Origin: Cellulomonas soli
GTDB taxonomy: Bacteria > Actinomycetota > Actinomycetes > Actinomycetales > Cellulomonadaceae
Length of the DNA: 64,000 bases
Direction: 5' to 3'
NCBI RefSeq assembly: GCF_013409305.1
Contig: NZ_JACBZJ010000001.1
Location: 4,193,814 to 4,257,813 of the forward strand
Below, piece by piece: positions 53,255 to 61,892 of this stretch. Each line of letters begins with the position of its first letter. Within the stretch, counting starts at the first letter, position 1. The translations under genes and the position numbers were made by a program. A model generated the notes under the pieces. The model made no database searches, had not been told where the DNA came from, and saw only the letters and a program-made list of their open reading frames with translations.

Positions 53255-54345
53255 GACGAGTGCCTCTCGGGTGCGGGGACGGTCACGTCGACGTCGTCGC
53301 CGTGGTGCTGCACCATCGGCTCGGCGAGCGGGCGGGGTGTGCGCTTCAAGGGGTCGACGAGCTCGATCGCGGCGCGCAGGCGCTCGTCGTGCGAGCCGCG
53401 CAGCTCGAACCACGGCGCACCGCCGGCGTCCGCCTGCGCGGCCAGGACCTCGCGGAACCGGGCCTGCATGTCGTGCCGGACGTGCTCGCCGTCGCGCAGC
53501 CCGTCCTGCACGAAGGGGATCTCGTCCCCGGTGAGCAGGTAGAGGTCCGGCACGCGACCGGCGGCGAACGCCTGCACGCTCGGCGACGGGGCACCGACGT
53601 AGCGCTCGTGCCACAGGGTCGTGGCCAGAGGGTCGGTGTCGCACACGAGCAGGGGCACCGGTGAGCGGGTCGCGGCGTCGTCCTCGAGGCGGGCCTGCTC
53701 GCGTGCCACCAGGTCGAACTCGGCCGTGTGCCAGGGCGCCTCCAGCCCGCCGGGCCGCACCGCGCTCCACTCGCGCCCGAACTCGGGCACGGCGGGCAGG
53801 CCGTAGTGGGCGGTCAGGGCCTCGGCGAGCGTGGTCGTCCCGGTCGACTCGGCACCGAGGACGACGACCCGGCGGACGTACCAGGCGCGTACCGGCGCCG
53901 GCAGCGCCCACCAGTACGCGGCCGGGTCGGCGCGTACCGCGCTGCCCGAGACCGGGGTGCCGCGCCGGCCGGCGTCGACCTGCACCCAGGTCGCGCCGAG
54001 CCGGGACGCGAGCTCGGCGCCGTAGGAGTCGGAGGTGAGGACGGCGTCGACCGGGGCGTCGAGCAGGGATCGCATCACCGCGACGTGGGCGTCCCAGGCG
54101 CCGTCGTCGGCGTAGTCGACGGGTGCGTCGTCGACGGCGTGCACCACGTGCGCGCCGGGAAGCTCGGCCGCGAGCCATGCGGCGCGCAGCTCGGGCGCCA
54201 GGCTCTCCTGCGAGGAGGCCAGGACCTGCACGGTCACCCGGTCGCAGCGGGCCAGCGCCGCCCTGACCAGGGCGAGGTGGCCGGCGTGCGGCGGGTAGAA
54301 CTTCCCGATGACCAGTCCGTGCCGGAACGGGCGGCTCGCGCTCAC
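53251..54345 (-). CDS. nadR: NadR-like NMN adenylyltransferase/nicotinamide riboside kinase
   Basis: A 364-residue two-domain protein for NAD salvage. The N-terminal nucleotidyltransferase has GKFYPPHAGH (14-23) and the SGSAVR nucleotide-site motif. The C-terminal kinase domain resembles NadR kinase, but its P-loop reads GAESTGTTT (164-172): the usual Walker A lysine is threonine. It has no helix-turn-helix, unlike enterobacterial NadR. The GTG overlaps the pnuC stop, consistent with joint import and phosphorylation of nicotinamide riboside. Confidence 0.88.
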   Translation of the reverse strand: MSASRPFRHGLVIGKFYPPHAGHLALVRAALARCDRVTVQVLASSQESLAPELRAAWLAAELPGAHVVHAVDDAPVDYADDGAWDAHVAVMRSLLDAPVDAVLTSDSYGAELASRLGATWVQVDAGRRGTPVSGSAVRADPAAYWWALPAPVRAWYVRRVVVLGAESTGTTTLAEALTAHYGLPAVPEFGREWSAVRPGGLEAPWHTAEFDLVAREQARLEDDAATRSPVPLLVCDTDPLATTLWHERYVGAPSPSVQAFAAGRVPDLYLLTGDEIPFVQDGLRDGEHVRHDMQARFREVLAAQADAGGAPWFELRGSHDERLRAAIELVDPLKRTPRPLAEPMVQHHGDDVDVTVPAPERHSS

Positions 54346-54971
54346 GCCAGGACCGCCGGCTCGGGCTCGGCTCCGGTCGGCTCCGCGGGGCTCGAAGCCG
54401 CCGGGGCCGGCTCCTGCGCGCGCAGCACCGAGCGCCAGTGCCGCAGGCCCATGACGCAGATGCCGAGGTAGACGACGTACAGCACGGCCGTGAGCACGAG
54501 CCCCTGGCTTGCGAACAAGCCGACGAGGAGGACGTCGGTGACGATCCACACCACCCAGCTGCCGATCCACTTGCGGTCGAGCATGACCTGCGCGACGACG
54601 CTCGTAGCCGTGGTGAGCGCGTCCAGGAACGGGGTCGCCGAGTCCGTCCAGGTGCCCAGGACCACCGTCAGCCCGACGGTTCCCACCGCGACGCCGATCG
54701 CGCCGACGAGCCACGCCAGCGCGGGCGCGCGACGCACGACGAGGGCGCCGCCGTCCCGGCCGCCCCGCAGCCACCAGTACCAGCCGAGCACCCCGAGGAC
54801 GAGGTAGAGGACCTGGAGCCCGGCGTTCGCGTAGATCCCCGTCTGCCAGAACAGGACGAGGAAGAGCGCGGTGTTGACGAGCCCCACGGGGAAGTTCGCG
54901 ACGTGCTCGCTGGCCGCCAGCCACACGCATGCCGCACCCGTCACGAAGCCGACGATCTCGATCCAGTCCAC
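54342..54971 (-). CDS. pnuC: Nicotinamide riboside transporter PnuC
   Basis: A 209-residue membrane protein with about seven helices, importing nicotinamide riboside by facilitated diffusion driven by its phosphorylation. Typical are the N-terminal DWIEIVGFVTGAACVWLA, NFPVGLVNTALFLVLFWQ, the WYWW motif in VLGWYWWLRGG and WIVTDVLLVGLF. The GTG at 54971 matches the family start and lies 8 bases after a TACGCT box. It heads the seven-gene operon. Confidence 0.92.
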   Translation of the reverse strand: MDWIEIVGFVTGAACVWLAASEHVANFPVGLVNTALFLVLFWQTGIYANAGLQVLYLVLGVLGWYWWLRGGRDGGALVVRRAPALAWLVGAIGVAVGTVGLTVVLGTWTDSATPFLDALTTATSVVAQVMLDRKWIGSWVVWIVTDVLLVGLFASQGLVLTAVLYVVYLGICVMGLRHWRSVLRAQEPAPAASSPAEPTGAEPEPAVLA

Positions 54972-54979
54972 GGTCGAGC

Positions 54980-54985
54980 AGCGTA
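54980..54985 (-). promoter_or_regulatory. -10 box for the pnuC-nadR-MoxR operon
   Basis: TACGCT on the minus strand ends 8 bases before the pnuC GTG, so the transcript would be leaderless or nearly so. The nearest purine-rich tract (GAGGAGG) is too far upstream to be the ribosome binding site. Confidence 0.48.
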
Positions 54986-55045
54986 GAGGCCCTCCTCGGG
55001 GCCCCGTGCGGACGGTCCACACCCTCCGATCGCGTGCGCCGGTGG

Positions 55046-55567
55046 CTACTTCCCCGACGCGTGCCGCCGCACCGGCGGCAGGTCGGACCACGGGAACGTG
55101 ATCCACCGGTCGGTGCGACGCCACACGTAGTCCGGGTTCACGATCGAGTGCGACTTGGCGTACAGCACCGCGGTGCGCGCCTCCGCGCAGTGCGCGGTCA
55201 TCAGCCGCTGCACCAGGGCCAGGGTCTCCCCCGTGTCGGCCACGTCGTCGACGACGAGCAGCCGCAGCCCGTGCAGCGCGTCGGTGTCGAGCAGGGGCGG
55301 CAGCACGACGGGGTCGGGCAGGCGCTCGTCGACGCCCGTGTAGAACTCGACGTTGAGCGTGCCGACGGCCTTGGTGCCCATCGCGTAGGCGATCGCACCG
55401 CCGGGCAGCAGGCCGCCACGGGCGACCGCCACGACCAGGTCGGGCTCGTACCCGGAGTCGACGACCTCCTGGGCCAGCGCGCGGCTCGCCGTGCCGAAGA
55501 GGGCCCAGTCGAGGATCTCGCGGTCGTCGGGGAGCTGCTGGCCGGGGGCTGCCTCAGTCGTCGCCAT
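55046..55567 (-). CDS. Purine-type phosphoribosyltransferase
   Basis: A 173-residue type I phosphoribosyltransferase. The PRPP-binding signature is LRLLVVDDVADTGETLALV; the N-terminal VVAVARGGLLPGGAIAYAMG is the PPi loop, and the C-terminal YVWRRTDRWITFPW suits the xanthine/hypoxanthine-guanine group. It salvages a purine base with PRPP or acts as an uncharacterised PRTase. It lies upstream of pnuC on the same strand but has its own -10 box 6 bases before the ATG. Confidence 0.85.
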   Translation of the reverse strand: MATTEAAPGQQLPDDREILDWALFGTASRALAQEVVDSGYEPDLVVAVARGGLLPGGAIAYAMGTKAVGTLNVEFYTGVDERLPDPVVLPPLLDTDALHGLRLLVVDDVADTGETLALVQRLMTAHCAEARTAVLYAKSHSIVNPDYVWRRTDRWITFPWSDLPPVRRHASGK

Positions 55568-55573
55568 GAGCGC

Positions 55574-55579
55574 AGGGTA
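55574..55579 (-). promoter_or_regulatory. -10 box for the phosphoribosyltransferase gene (probable leaderless mRNA)
   Basis: TACCCT on the minus strand ends 6 bases before the ATG; no Shine-Dalgarno sequence or clear -35. Confidence 0.47.
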
Positions 55580-55684
55580 CGGGTCGCAGGTTGCTCCGGC
55601 GTGAGCGTCACCTCACCCTCGCCGTCGACGAAGGCCTGAGCGACGCAGCGCCGGACGTTGCGAGGAAGGGGTCGAGCCGCCCGC

Positions 55685-55715
55685 TTGACCTTGACGTAGC
55701 GTCAACTCCTAGCGT
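55685..55715 (+). promoter_or_regulatory. MerR-type promoter with 19-bp spacer and central dyad
   Basis: TTGACC (55685-55690) and TAGCGT (55710-55715) are 19 bp apart, the hallmark of MerR-activated promoters. The spacer begins with TTGACGTAGCGTCAA, a perfect 6-bp inverted repeat with a 3-bp centre. It lies about 95 bp upstream of the MerR/TipAS gene, so that gene is probably autoregulated. Confidence 0.8.
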
Positions 55716-55808
55716 CGAGACCGCCCAGCCATCGGATGGGCCGCCGCCTGCACCCGGTGATCTGCCGGGTGCCGGGCGGACGCGACGACCGACCCGGAGG
55801 CGGCACGC

Positions 55809-56564
55809 ATGGAGGCTTCGATCCAGCAGGTCGCCCGCATGGCCGGGACGACCAGCCGCACGCTGCGCCACTACGACGCCGTCGGGCTGCTGCACCCCAG
55901 CAGGGTCGGGCACGGCGGGTACCGCTGGTACGACCAGGACGCGTTGGTCCGGCTGCAGCGGATCCTGCTGCTGCGCGACCTCGGACTCGGGCTGCCCGCC
56001 ATCCGGCACGTGCTGGAGGACGGGCAGGACGAGGCGACCGCACTGCGTCGGCACCTGCAGCAGCTGCGCGCCGAGCAGGCACGGCTGGCCCGTCAGGTCG
56101 CGTCCGTCGAGCGGACGATCACCGCGCGAGAGGGAGGGGCACCGCTGATGCCCGAGGAGATGTTCGACGGCTTCGACCACACCGGCCACGAGCAGGAGGT
56201 GACCGAACGCTGGGGCGCCGAGGCGTACCGCGCGGGCGACCACTGGTGGCGCGACCTGGGCGAGGACGGCCGGACCGCGTGGCAGGCACGTGCGGGGGCG
56301 CTCGCCCAGGACTGGATCGCGGCCGCGCAGTCCGGCGCCGCCCCGGACGGCGACGTCGCCCAGGCCCTGGCCGCACGGCACGTCGCCTGGCTCGCCACGG
56401 TCCCGGGCACGCCGGGCCACGGCTCCGCGCCGGTGCGCGACTACGTCCTCGGCCTGGCCGACCTGTACGTGGACGACCCCCGGTTCACCTCGACCTACGG
56501 CGGGACGGCGGGTGCCACGTTCGTCCGCGACAGCCTGCGCGTCCACGTCGGACGCACGCTGTGA
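55809..56564 (+). CDS. MerR-family regulator with TipAS-type effector domain
   Basis: A 251-residue activator. The MerR winged helix is at the N-terminus (QQVARMAGTTSRTLRHYDAV), followed by a coiled-coil dimerisation helix (about 75-108), and a TipAS-like domain (about 118-250; GFDHTGHEQEVTERWG) which in TipAL binds thiopeptide and other amphipathic antibiotics. The ATG has GGAGG upstream. A 19-bp-spacer promoter lies ahead of it; no dedicated target gene lies downstream on the same strand. Confidence 0.9.
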   Translation: MEASIQQVARMAGTTSRTLRHYDAVGLLHPSRVGHGGYRWYDQDALVRLQRILLLRDLGLGLPAIRHVLEDGQDEATALRRHLQQLRAEQARLARQVASVERTITAREGGAPLMPEEMFDGFDHTGHEQEVTERWGAEAYRAGDHWWRDLGEDGRTAWQARAGALAQDWIAAAQSGAAPDGDVAQALAARHVAWLATVPGTPGHGSAPVRDYVLGLADLYVDDPRFTSTYGGTAGATFVRDSLRVHVGRTL

Positions 56565-56580
56565 CGGGCTGACCAAGGGC

Positions 56581-56618
56581 GACCCGTCGCGACGACCACC
56601 CGGCCGGCGCGACGGGTC
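56581..56618. terminator. Bidirectional hairpin between convergent genes
   Basis: GACCCGTCGCG and CGCGACGGGTC form a perfect 11-bp stem around a 16-base loop, with an outer GGGC/GCCC extension, between the MerR (+) and repeat-protein (-) stops. Confidence 0.72.
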
Positions 56619-56635
56619 ATGCCCTCAGGCGGCCC

Positions 56636-57196
56636 TCAGAGCTCGACGTCGACCAGCAGCCCGGACTGCACGGCGCCGGCGAGGTCCTCGTAGGACACCC
56701 CGGCGTCGTCGAGCATGTCGAGCAGCGACGTGCCCGACTGCAGCTCGTCGAGCAGCGACTCCGAGTCGGTGCCCAGCAGGTCGGCCAACGCGTCGAACGT
56801 GGTCTGCTGCTCGGAGGTGAGCTCACCCGTCAGAGCCCCGCCTGACGGGGGCGGCGGCGGGGGTCCGGCGGGCCCGCGACCCTGGCCCGTGCCCTCGACC
56901 AGCGAGGTCACGAAGGACTCGACGTCCCCCGTCGCGCTGATCACCTCGGGGGCGTCCGCGACGAGCGCCGCGACGAGGTCGTCCTTCGACACGCCCTGCG
57001 CCTCGGCGAGGTCCGCCAGGGTCTGGCCCTGGTCGAGCGCGGACATCACCTCGTCCGTGGACAGCCCCAGCGTCTCGGCGGCGGTCTCGATGTGCCCGGG
57101 GACCCCGGCGGCGCGGCCCGTGCCGGACGTCTGGGACCCGGTCGTCGCCGCGAGGTACGCGTACGACGTCGTGCCGGTGACGGCACCGATGCTCAT
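56636..57196 (-). CDS. Unknown protein with two helical LG-x-S/T repeat units
   Basis: A 186-residue protein. Two related ~40-residue units are seen: one around residues 42-80 (LGLSTDEVMSALDQGQTLAD) and one near 140-182 (LLGTDSESLLDELQSGTSLL), each with the pattern L-G-x-S/T-x5-L-x5-G-x-S/T-L-x-D-x5-GVS-x2-DL. A Pro-rich PPPPPP linker separates them. No signal peptide. The ATG has GGAAGG upstream. Families with this repeat occur in actinobacteria, but I cannot name one with certainty. Confidence 0.7.
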   Translation of the reverse strand: MSIGAVTGTTSYAYLAATTGSQTSGTGRAAGVPGHIETAAETLGLSTDEVMSALDQGQTLADLAEAQGVSKDDLVAALVADAPEVISATGDVESFVTSLVEGTGQGRGPAGPPPPPPSGGALTGELTSEQQTTFDALADLLGTDSESLLDELQSGTSLLDMLDDAGVSYEDLAGAVQSGLLVDVEL

Positions 57197-57267
57197 GGTC
57201 GTTCCCTTCCTGTCGGTGTTGCGGTCGCCCGGCCCATCGGGCGGCCACGGATCCGGAAGAGGTGTCT

Positions 57268-57296
57268 GACCTGCATTGACAGGTAATCGACAGGTC
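57268..57296. promoter_or_regulatory. Repeat cluster upstream of the repeat-protein gene
   Basis: CAGGT occurs twice in near-identical 11-bp units (TTGACAGGT and TCGACAGGT), with an inverted GACCTG just before them. The cluster lies about 75-100 bp upstream of the gene ending at 56636 and may be an operator; the binding protein is unknown. Confidence 0.33.
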
Positions 57297-57484
57297 CGGC
57301 ACAGACACGCCGCGCTTCCTGTGAATCCGGGGCCCGCCCGGGTCGCGGGCACCGCCCCCGGCCCGCCCGGCGGCACCGCCCGGAAGGTCGGGCGCGACGC
57401 CCTGGCGCCTGGGCGACGCCCCCGGCGAACCTGCCCGGGTCGCAGTCCGACCGGCCGATCCGGCCCCGTCACCAGGAGCACCGC

Positions 57485-58329
<845 letters not shown>

Positions 58330-58369
58330 ACGGCCACCCGTCGCGCGAGACCCTCCGGCGTCCTGCGGC

Positions 58370-59167
58370 TCAGACCCCCGTGCGGGCGATCTTGGTGTTG
58401 TGCGCCTGCGCACGCGGTCGCACGATCAGCAGGTCGACGTTGACGTGCGCGGGCCGGGTCAGGGTCCAGGTGATGGTGTCGGCGATGTCGTCGGCGACGA
58501 GCGGCAGGTAGCCCTCGTAGACCTTGGCGGCCTTCTCGGCGTCGCCGTCGAACCGCACGAGCGAGAACTCCTCGGTCGCGACGTTGCCGGGCGAGATCTC
58601 GATGACGCGCAACGGCTCGCCGACCAGCTCCCAGCGCAGCGTCTGGGTGAGCATGCGCTCGGCGTGCTTGACGCCGGTGTAGCCCGCGCCGCCCTCGTAC
58701 GCGCCGTGCGCCGCGGTCGAGGTCACGATGAGGATGTCGCCGGCACCCGAGGCGCGCAGCAGCGGCAGCACGGCCTGCGTGACGCGCAGCGTGCCGAGCA
58801 CGTTGAGCTCGTACATGCGGCGCCACAGCTCGAGGTCGGCGTCGGCGACGGGCTCCAGGCCGAGGGCACCGCCGGCGTTGTTGACGACCGCGTCCAGACC
58901 GCCCGTGGCGCCCAGGTACGCGGCGAGCCGCTCGATGTCCTCGGCGAGCGTGATGTCGGCGACGAACGCCTCGGCGCCGGTCTCCTCGGCGAGGGCCGCG
59001 AGCCGGTCGGCCCGACGGGCCAGGGCCACGACGTCCCACCCCTCGGCACGCAGGCGCCGCACGGTGGCCGCACCGATGCCGGACGAGGCCCCGGTGACGA
59101 GGGCACGGCGGGGTCGCGGGGCCGAGGGCTCGACCTGCTCGGGCTGCTGCGGGACGGCGGTGGACAT
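58370..59167 (-). CDS. SDR oxidoreductase, YdfG-like (3-hydroxy acid/malonic semialdehyde reductase type)
   Basis: A 265-residue short-chain dehydrogenase. The cofactor loop is TGASSGIG, then NNAG, and the catalytic S150, Y163 and K167 (GYTGVK). The C-terminal half follows the E. coli YdfG pattern closely: ISPGNVATEEFSLVRFDGD, then a YEGY segment and TRPAHVNVDLL. YdfG reduces malonic semialdehyde to 3-hydroxypropionate in the Rut pathway. It lies just after a class III aminotransferase and an ABC importer, which fits removal of malonic semialdehyde made from beta-alanine. The family match is seen; the substrate is inferred. Confidence 0.85.
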   Translation of the reverse strand: MSTAVPQQPEQVEPSAPRPRRALVTGASSGIGAATVRRLRAEGWDVVALARRADRLAALAEETGAEAFVADITLAEDIERLAAYLGATGGLDAVVNNAGGALGLEPVADADLELWRRMYELNVLGTLRVTQAVLPLLRASGAGDILIVTSTAAHGAYEGGAGYTGVKHAERMLTQTLRWELVGEPLRVIEISPGNVATEEFSLVRFDGDAEKAAKVYEGYLPLVADDIADTITWTLTRPAHVNVDLLIVRPRAQAHNTKIARTGV

Positions 59168-59222
59168 GCGGGACTCTCCAGACGGGTGGTGGGACGAGAG
59201 GGACAGGCCCGGGACAGGGCCC

Positions 59223-60536
59223 TCAGAGGGCGGCGGCGACCTCGTCGAGCACGGTACCGAGCACCTCGAGCCCGAGGGCGGCCTCGTCCGGCGTGACGAT
59301 GCACGGCGGGACGACGTGCACGCGGTTGTCGGCGACGAAGGGCAGCACGTCGCGGGCGAGCATCCCGGCCTTGATGCGCCCCATGATCGCCGGGCTCACG
59401 GGCGTGCGGGACTCCTGGTCGGCGACCAGCTCGACGGCCCAGAAGACCCCGAGGCCGCGCACCTCGCCGACGAGCGCGTTGCGCTCGGCGATCGCGGCCA
59501 GGCCCGGTCCGAGGACGTCGGTGCCGATCGCGGCCGCGTTCTCGACGACCTTCTCCTCGGTCATCGCGTCGAGCGTGGCCACGATCGCGGCCATGGCCAG
59601 GGGGTGCCCGGAGTACGTCAGGCCGCCGGGGAACACGCGGTCGTCGAAGCTCTTCGCGATGGGCTCGGAGATCATCACGCCGCCCGCGGGCACGTAGCCG
59701 GAGTTGACCCCCTTGGCGAACGTGACCAGGTCGGGCCGCACGTCGTAGTGGTCGAGGGCCAGCCATGCGCCGGTGCGCCCGAAGCCGGCCATGACCTCGT
59801 CGAGGATCAGCACGATCCCGTAGCGGTCCGCCAGGGCGCGCACACCCGGCAGGTAGCCGGGCGGCGGCACGAGCACGCCTGCGGTTCCCGGGATCGTCTC
59901 GAGCAGGATCGCGGCCACCGTGTCGGGGCCCTCGACCTGCAGGATGCGCTCGAGGTGGTGCAGCGCGCGCTCGCACTCCTCCTCGGGCGTGCTCGCCCAG
60001 AACTCCGTGCGGTACAGGTAGGGGCCGAAGACGTGCAGGTGGCCGCGCGCGTACTCGTTGGGCAGACGCCGCCAGTCGCCCGTGGCCACCACGGCCGCAC
60101 CGGTGTTGCCGTGGTAGGAGCGGTACGCCGAGACGACCTTGTCGCGACCGGTGTGCAGGCGGGCCATCCGGATGGCGTTCTCGTTGGCGTCGGCGCCCGC
60201 ATTGGTGAAGAAGATCTTGGAGAACCCGTCGGGGGCGTGCGCGAGGATGCGCTCGGCCGCCTCGCCGCGGGTCCGGTTCGCCGTCGCCGGCGCGATCGTG
60301 GTCAGGACCGCGGCCTGCTCCTGGATCGCGGCGACCACCTTGGGGTGCTGGTGGCCGATGTTCGTGTTGACCAGCTGCGAGGAGAGGTCGAGGTAGCGCC
60401 GCCCGGACTCGTCCCAGACGTGGCTGCCGGACCCGCCGGCGATGGCCATCGGGCTCAGGTGCGCCTGCGCTGACCACGAGTGGAACACGTGCGCGCGGTC
60501 GAGCTGCAGGGTGGTGTCGTCCTCGTGGCTGCTCAT
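59223..60536 (-). CDS. Class III aminotransferase, probably beta-alanine/omega-amino acid type
   Basis: A 437-residue PLP-dependent enzyme. The Schiff-base lysine is in VTFAKGVNSGYVP, the cofactor aspartate in LILDEVMAGFGR, and the N-terminus HVFHSWSAQAHLSPMAIAGG suits omega-amino-acid:pyruvate transaminases (taurine, beta-alanine, GABA). It differs clearly from the 638-2062 enzyme. The ATG has GAGAAGG upstream. A strong hairpin separates it from the ABC binding-protein gene, and an SDR follows 55 bp downstream. The substrate is inferred. Confidence 0.88.
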   Translation of the reverse strand: MSSHEDDTTLQLDRAHVFHSWSAQAHLSPMAIAGGSGSHVWDESGRRYLDLSSQLVNTNIGHQHPKVVAAIQEQAAVLTTIAPATANRTRGEAAERILAHAPDGFSKIFFTNAGADANENAIRMARLHTGRDKVVSAYRSYHGNTGAAVVATGDWRRLPNEYARGHLHVFGPYLYRTEFWASTPEEECERALHHLERILQVEGPDTVAAILLETIPGTAGVLVPPPGYLPGVRALADRYGIVLILDEVMAGFGRTGAWLALDHYDVRPDLVTFAKGVNSGYVPAGGVMISEPIAKSFDDRVFPGGLTYSGHPLAMAAIVATLDAMTEEKVVENAAAIGTDVLGPGLAAIAERNALVGEVRGLGVFWAVELVADQESRTPVSPAIMGRIKAGMLARDVLPFVADNRVHVVPPCIVTPDEAALGLEVLGTVLDEVAAAL

Positions 60537-60579
60537 GGAGCCTTCTCCTCGGTGTGCGTGCTGACCTGGGAACTGTCGG

Positions 60580-60624
60580 GCCGGTGCGGTGCGGCGGGCG
60601 CGAGGCGCGCCGCACCGCACCGGC
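60580..60624 (-). terminator. 17-bp hairpin after the ABC substrate-binding protein gene
   Basis: Arms at 60580-60596 and 60608-60624 are perfectly complementary over 17 bp, with an 11-base G+C-rich loop, 7 bases after the binding-protein stop and 43 bases before the aminotransferase. It may terminate partly or protect the upstream mRNA, giving more binding protein than enzyme. Confidence 0.72.
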
Positions 60625-60631
60625 GCTCAGA

Positions 60632-61789
60632 TCAGTTCCCGCCCTCGTTGAGGGTGACGTCGATCGGTGCCCAGTCGGCGCCGACGACGTCGACACCCTC
60701 CTCCGTGAGCTCGGCGAGCGCCTTCTTGACGTACTCCGTCGAGTAGGCGGACTCCGGCGGCTCCTGCGTGATGATCGACGCACCGGTCTCGTTGTGCGTG
60801 TCGAGGGCGAGCGCGACCGTGTTGGCCCACGCGTCCTCGTCGACGAGGCCGATGCCGCCCGTGGTGCTGGGCCAGATCAGCTTGTTGACCTCGTTCGTCA
60901 TCCACAGCTGGTGGCTCGTGCCGAGGGTCGACCCGGCGGCGGTGACGATGTCGGCCGCCTCCTGGGCGTTGTCCCGCGCGTACACCCAGCCCTTGATGGA
61001 GGCCTTGATGAACTTCACCGTCGTGTCCTGGTAGTCCGTGTCGGACTCGAGCCGCGCCGTGTCCGCCCAGATGGCGTCCTGGAGCATGGCCGTGCCCTCC
61101 TCGTTCCAGTCGATGACGTTGAAGTCGTCGGCCGTGTACAGCTCACCGGTGTCCGGGTTCACCGTCTCCAGCAGCTGTGCGTACTCGTTGTACGTCATGG
61201 CCTGCGCGGCGTCGATGTCGCCGTTGAGCAGACCGAGCATGTCGAACGCCTGGGTCACGAGCTCGAAGTCGGTGACGCCGGCCTTGTTCAGCCCGGCGAA
61301 CAGCTCCCACTCGTTGCCGTAGCCCCACGAGCCGACCTTCTTGCCCGCCAGGTCGGCCGCGGAGGTGATGCCCTTGTCCTTGAAGGACACCTGGAGGGTG
61401 GCGGAGCGCTCGAAGATCTGCGCCACGTCGGTGATGTTCGCACCCTGCTCGATCGAGCCGAGCACCTTGGGCACCCAGGCGATCGCGTAGTCGACCTCGC
61501 CGGCGGCGAGGGCGTCCTGCGGGACGATGTCGCCACCGGAGGGGATGATCTCGACGTCGAGGCCCTCGTCCTCGTAGTAGCCCTGGTCGAGGGCCGAGTA
61601 GTAGCCCGCGAACTGGGCCTGCGTCAGCCACTGCAGCTGCAGCTTGACCGGGGTGAGCTCGCCGGAACCGCCCTCGCTCGCGGTCGTCTCGGCCTCGTCC
61701 GCGCCCGACTCGCTCGCACAGGCGCTCAGCAGCAGACCTGCTGCCAGACCGGCCGCCACCGCCGCCCCCCAACGCTTCGTGGTCCTCAT
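60632..61789 (-). CDS. NMT1/THI5-like ABC transporter substrate-binding lipoprotein
   Basis: A 385-residue periplasmic-type binding protein anchored by a lipobox (LLLSAC, lipidated C24). The first segment VKLQLQWLTQAQFAGYYSAL, with GYYEDEGLDVEIIPSGGDI, is typical of the NMT1/THI5-like group that binds pyrimidine-type ligands (ThiY and relatives, riboflavin and pyrimidine importers). The ATG at 61789 has AGGGAG at proper spacing; an ATG two codons earlier does not. It is next to its permeases and ATPase. Confidence 0.9.
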   Translation of the reverse strand: MRTTKRWGAAVAAGLAAGLLLSACASESGADEAETTASEGGSGELTPVKLQLQWLTQAQFAGYYSALDQGYYEDEGLDVEIIPSGGDIVPQDALAAGEVDYAIAWVPKVLGSIEQGANITDVAQIFERSATLQVSFKDKGITSAADLAGKKVGSWGYGNEWELFAGLNKAGVTDFELVTQAFDMLGLLNGDIDAAQAMTYNEYAQLLETVNPDTGELYTADDFNVIDWNEEGTAMLQDAIWADTARLESDTDYQDTTVKFIKASIKGWVYARDNAQEAADIVTAAGSTLGTSHQLWMTNEVNKLIWPSTTGGIGLVDEDAWANTVALALDTHNETGASIITQEPPESAYSTEYVKKALAELTEEGVDVVGADWAPIDVTLNEGGN

Positions 61790-61892
61790 TGTCATCTCCC
61801 TTCGCTGGTGGAACTGACCGACGGGCAGCGGGAGCTGCTCGCCTCGACCGACCCGGCGGCGCTGGCGGGTGGACGTGTGCGGGCCGGGCGGG

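Noticed and set aside
61790..61892. Possible TPP or other riboswitch before the THI5-like binding protein
   Set aside because: The conserved TPP motifs are not visible, and the gap is inside an operon that begins beyond the window.
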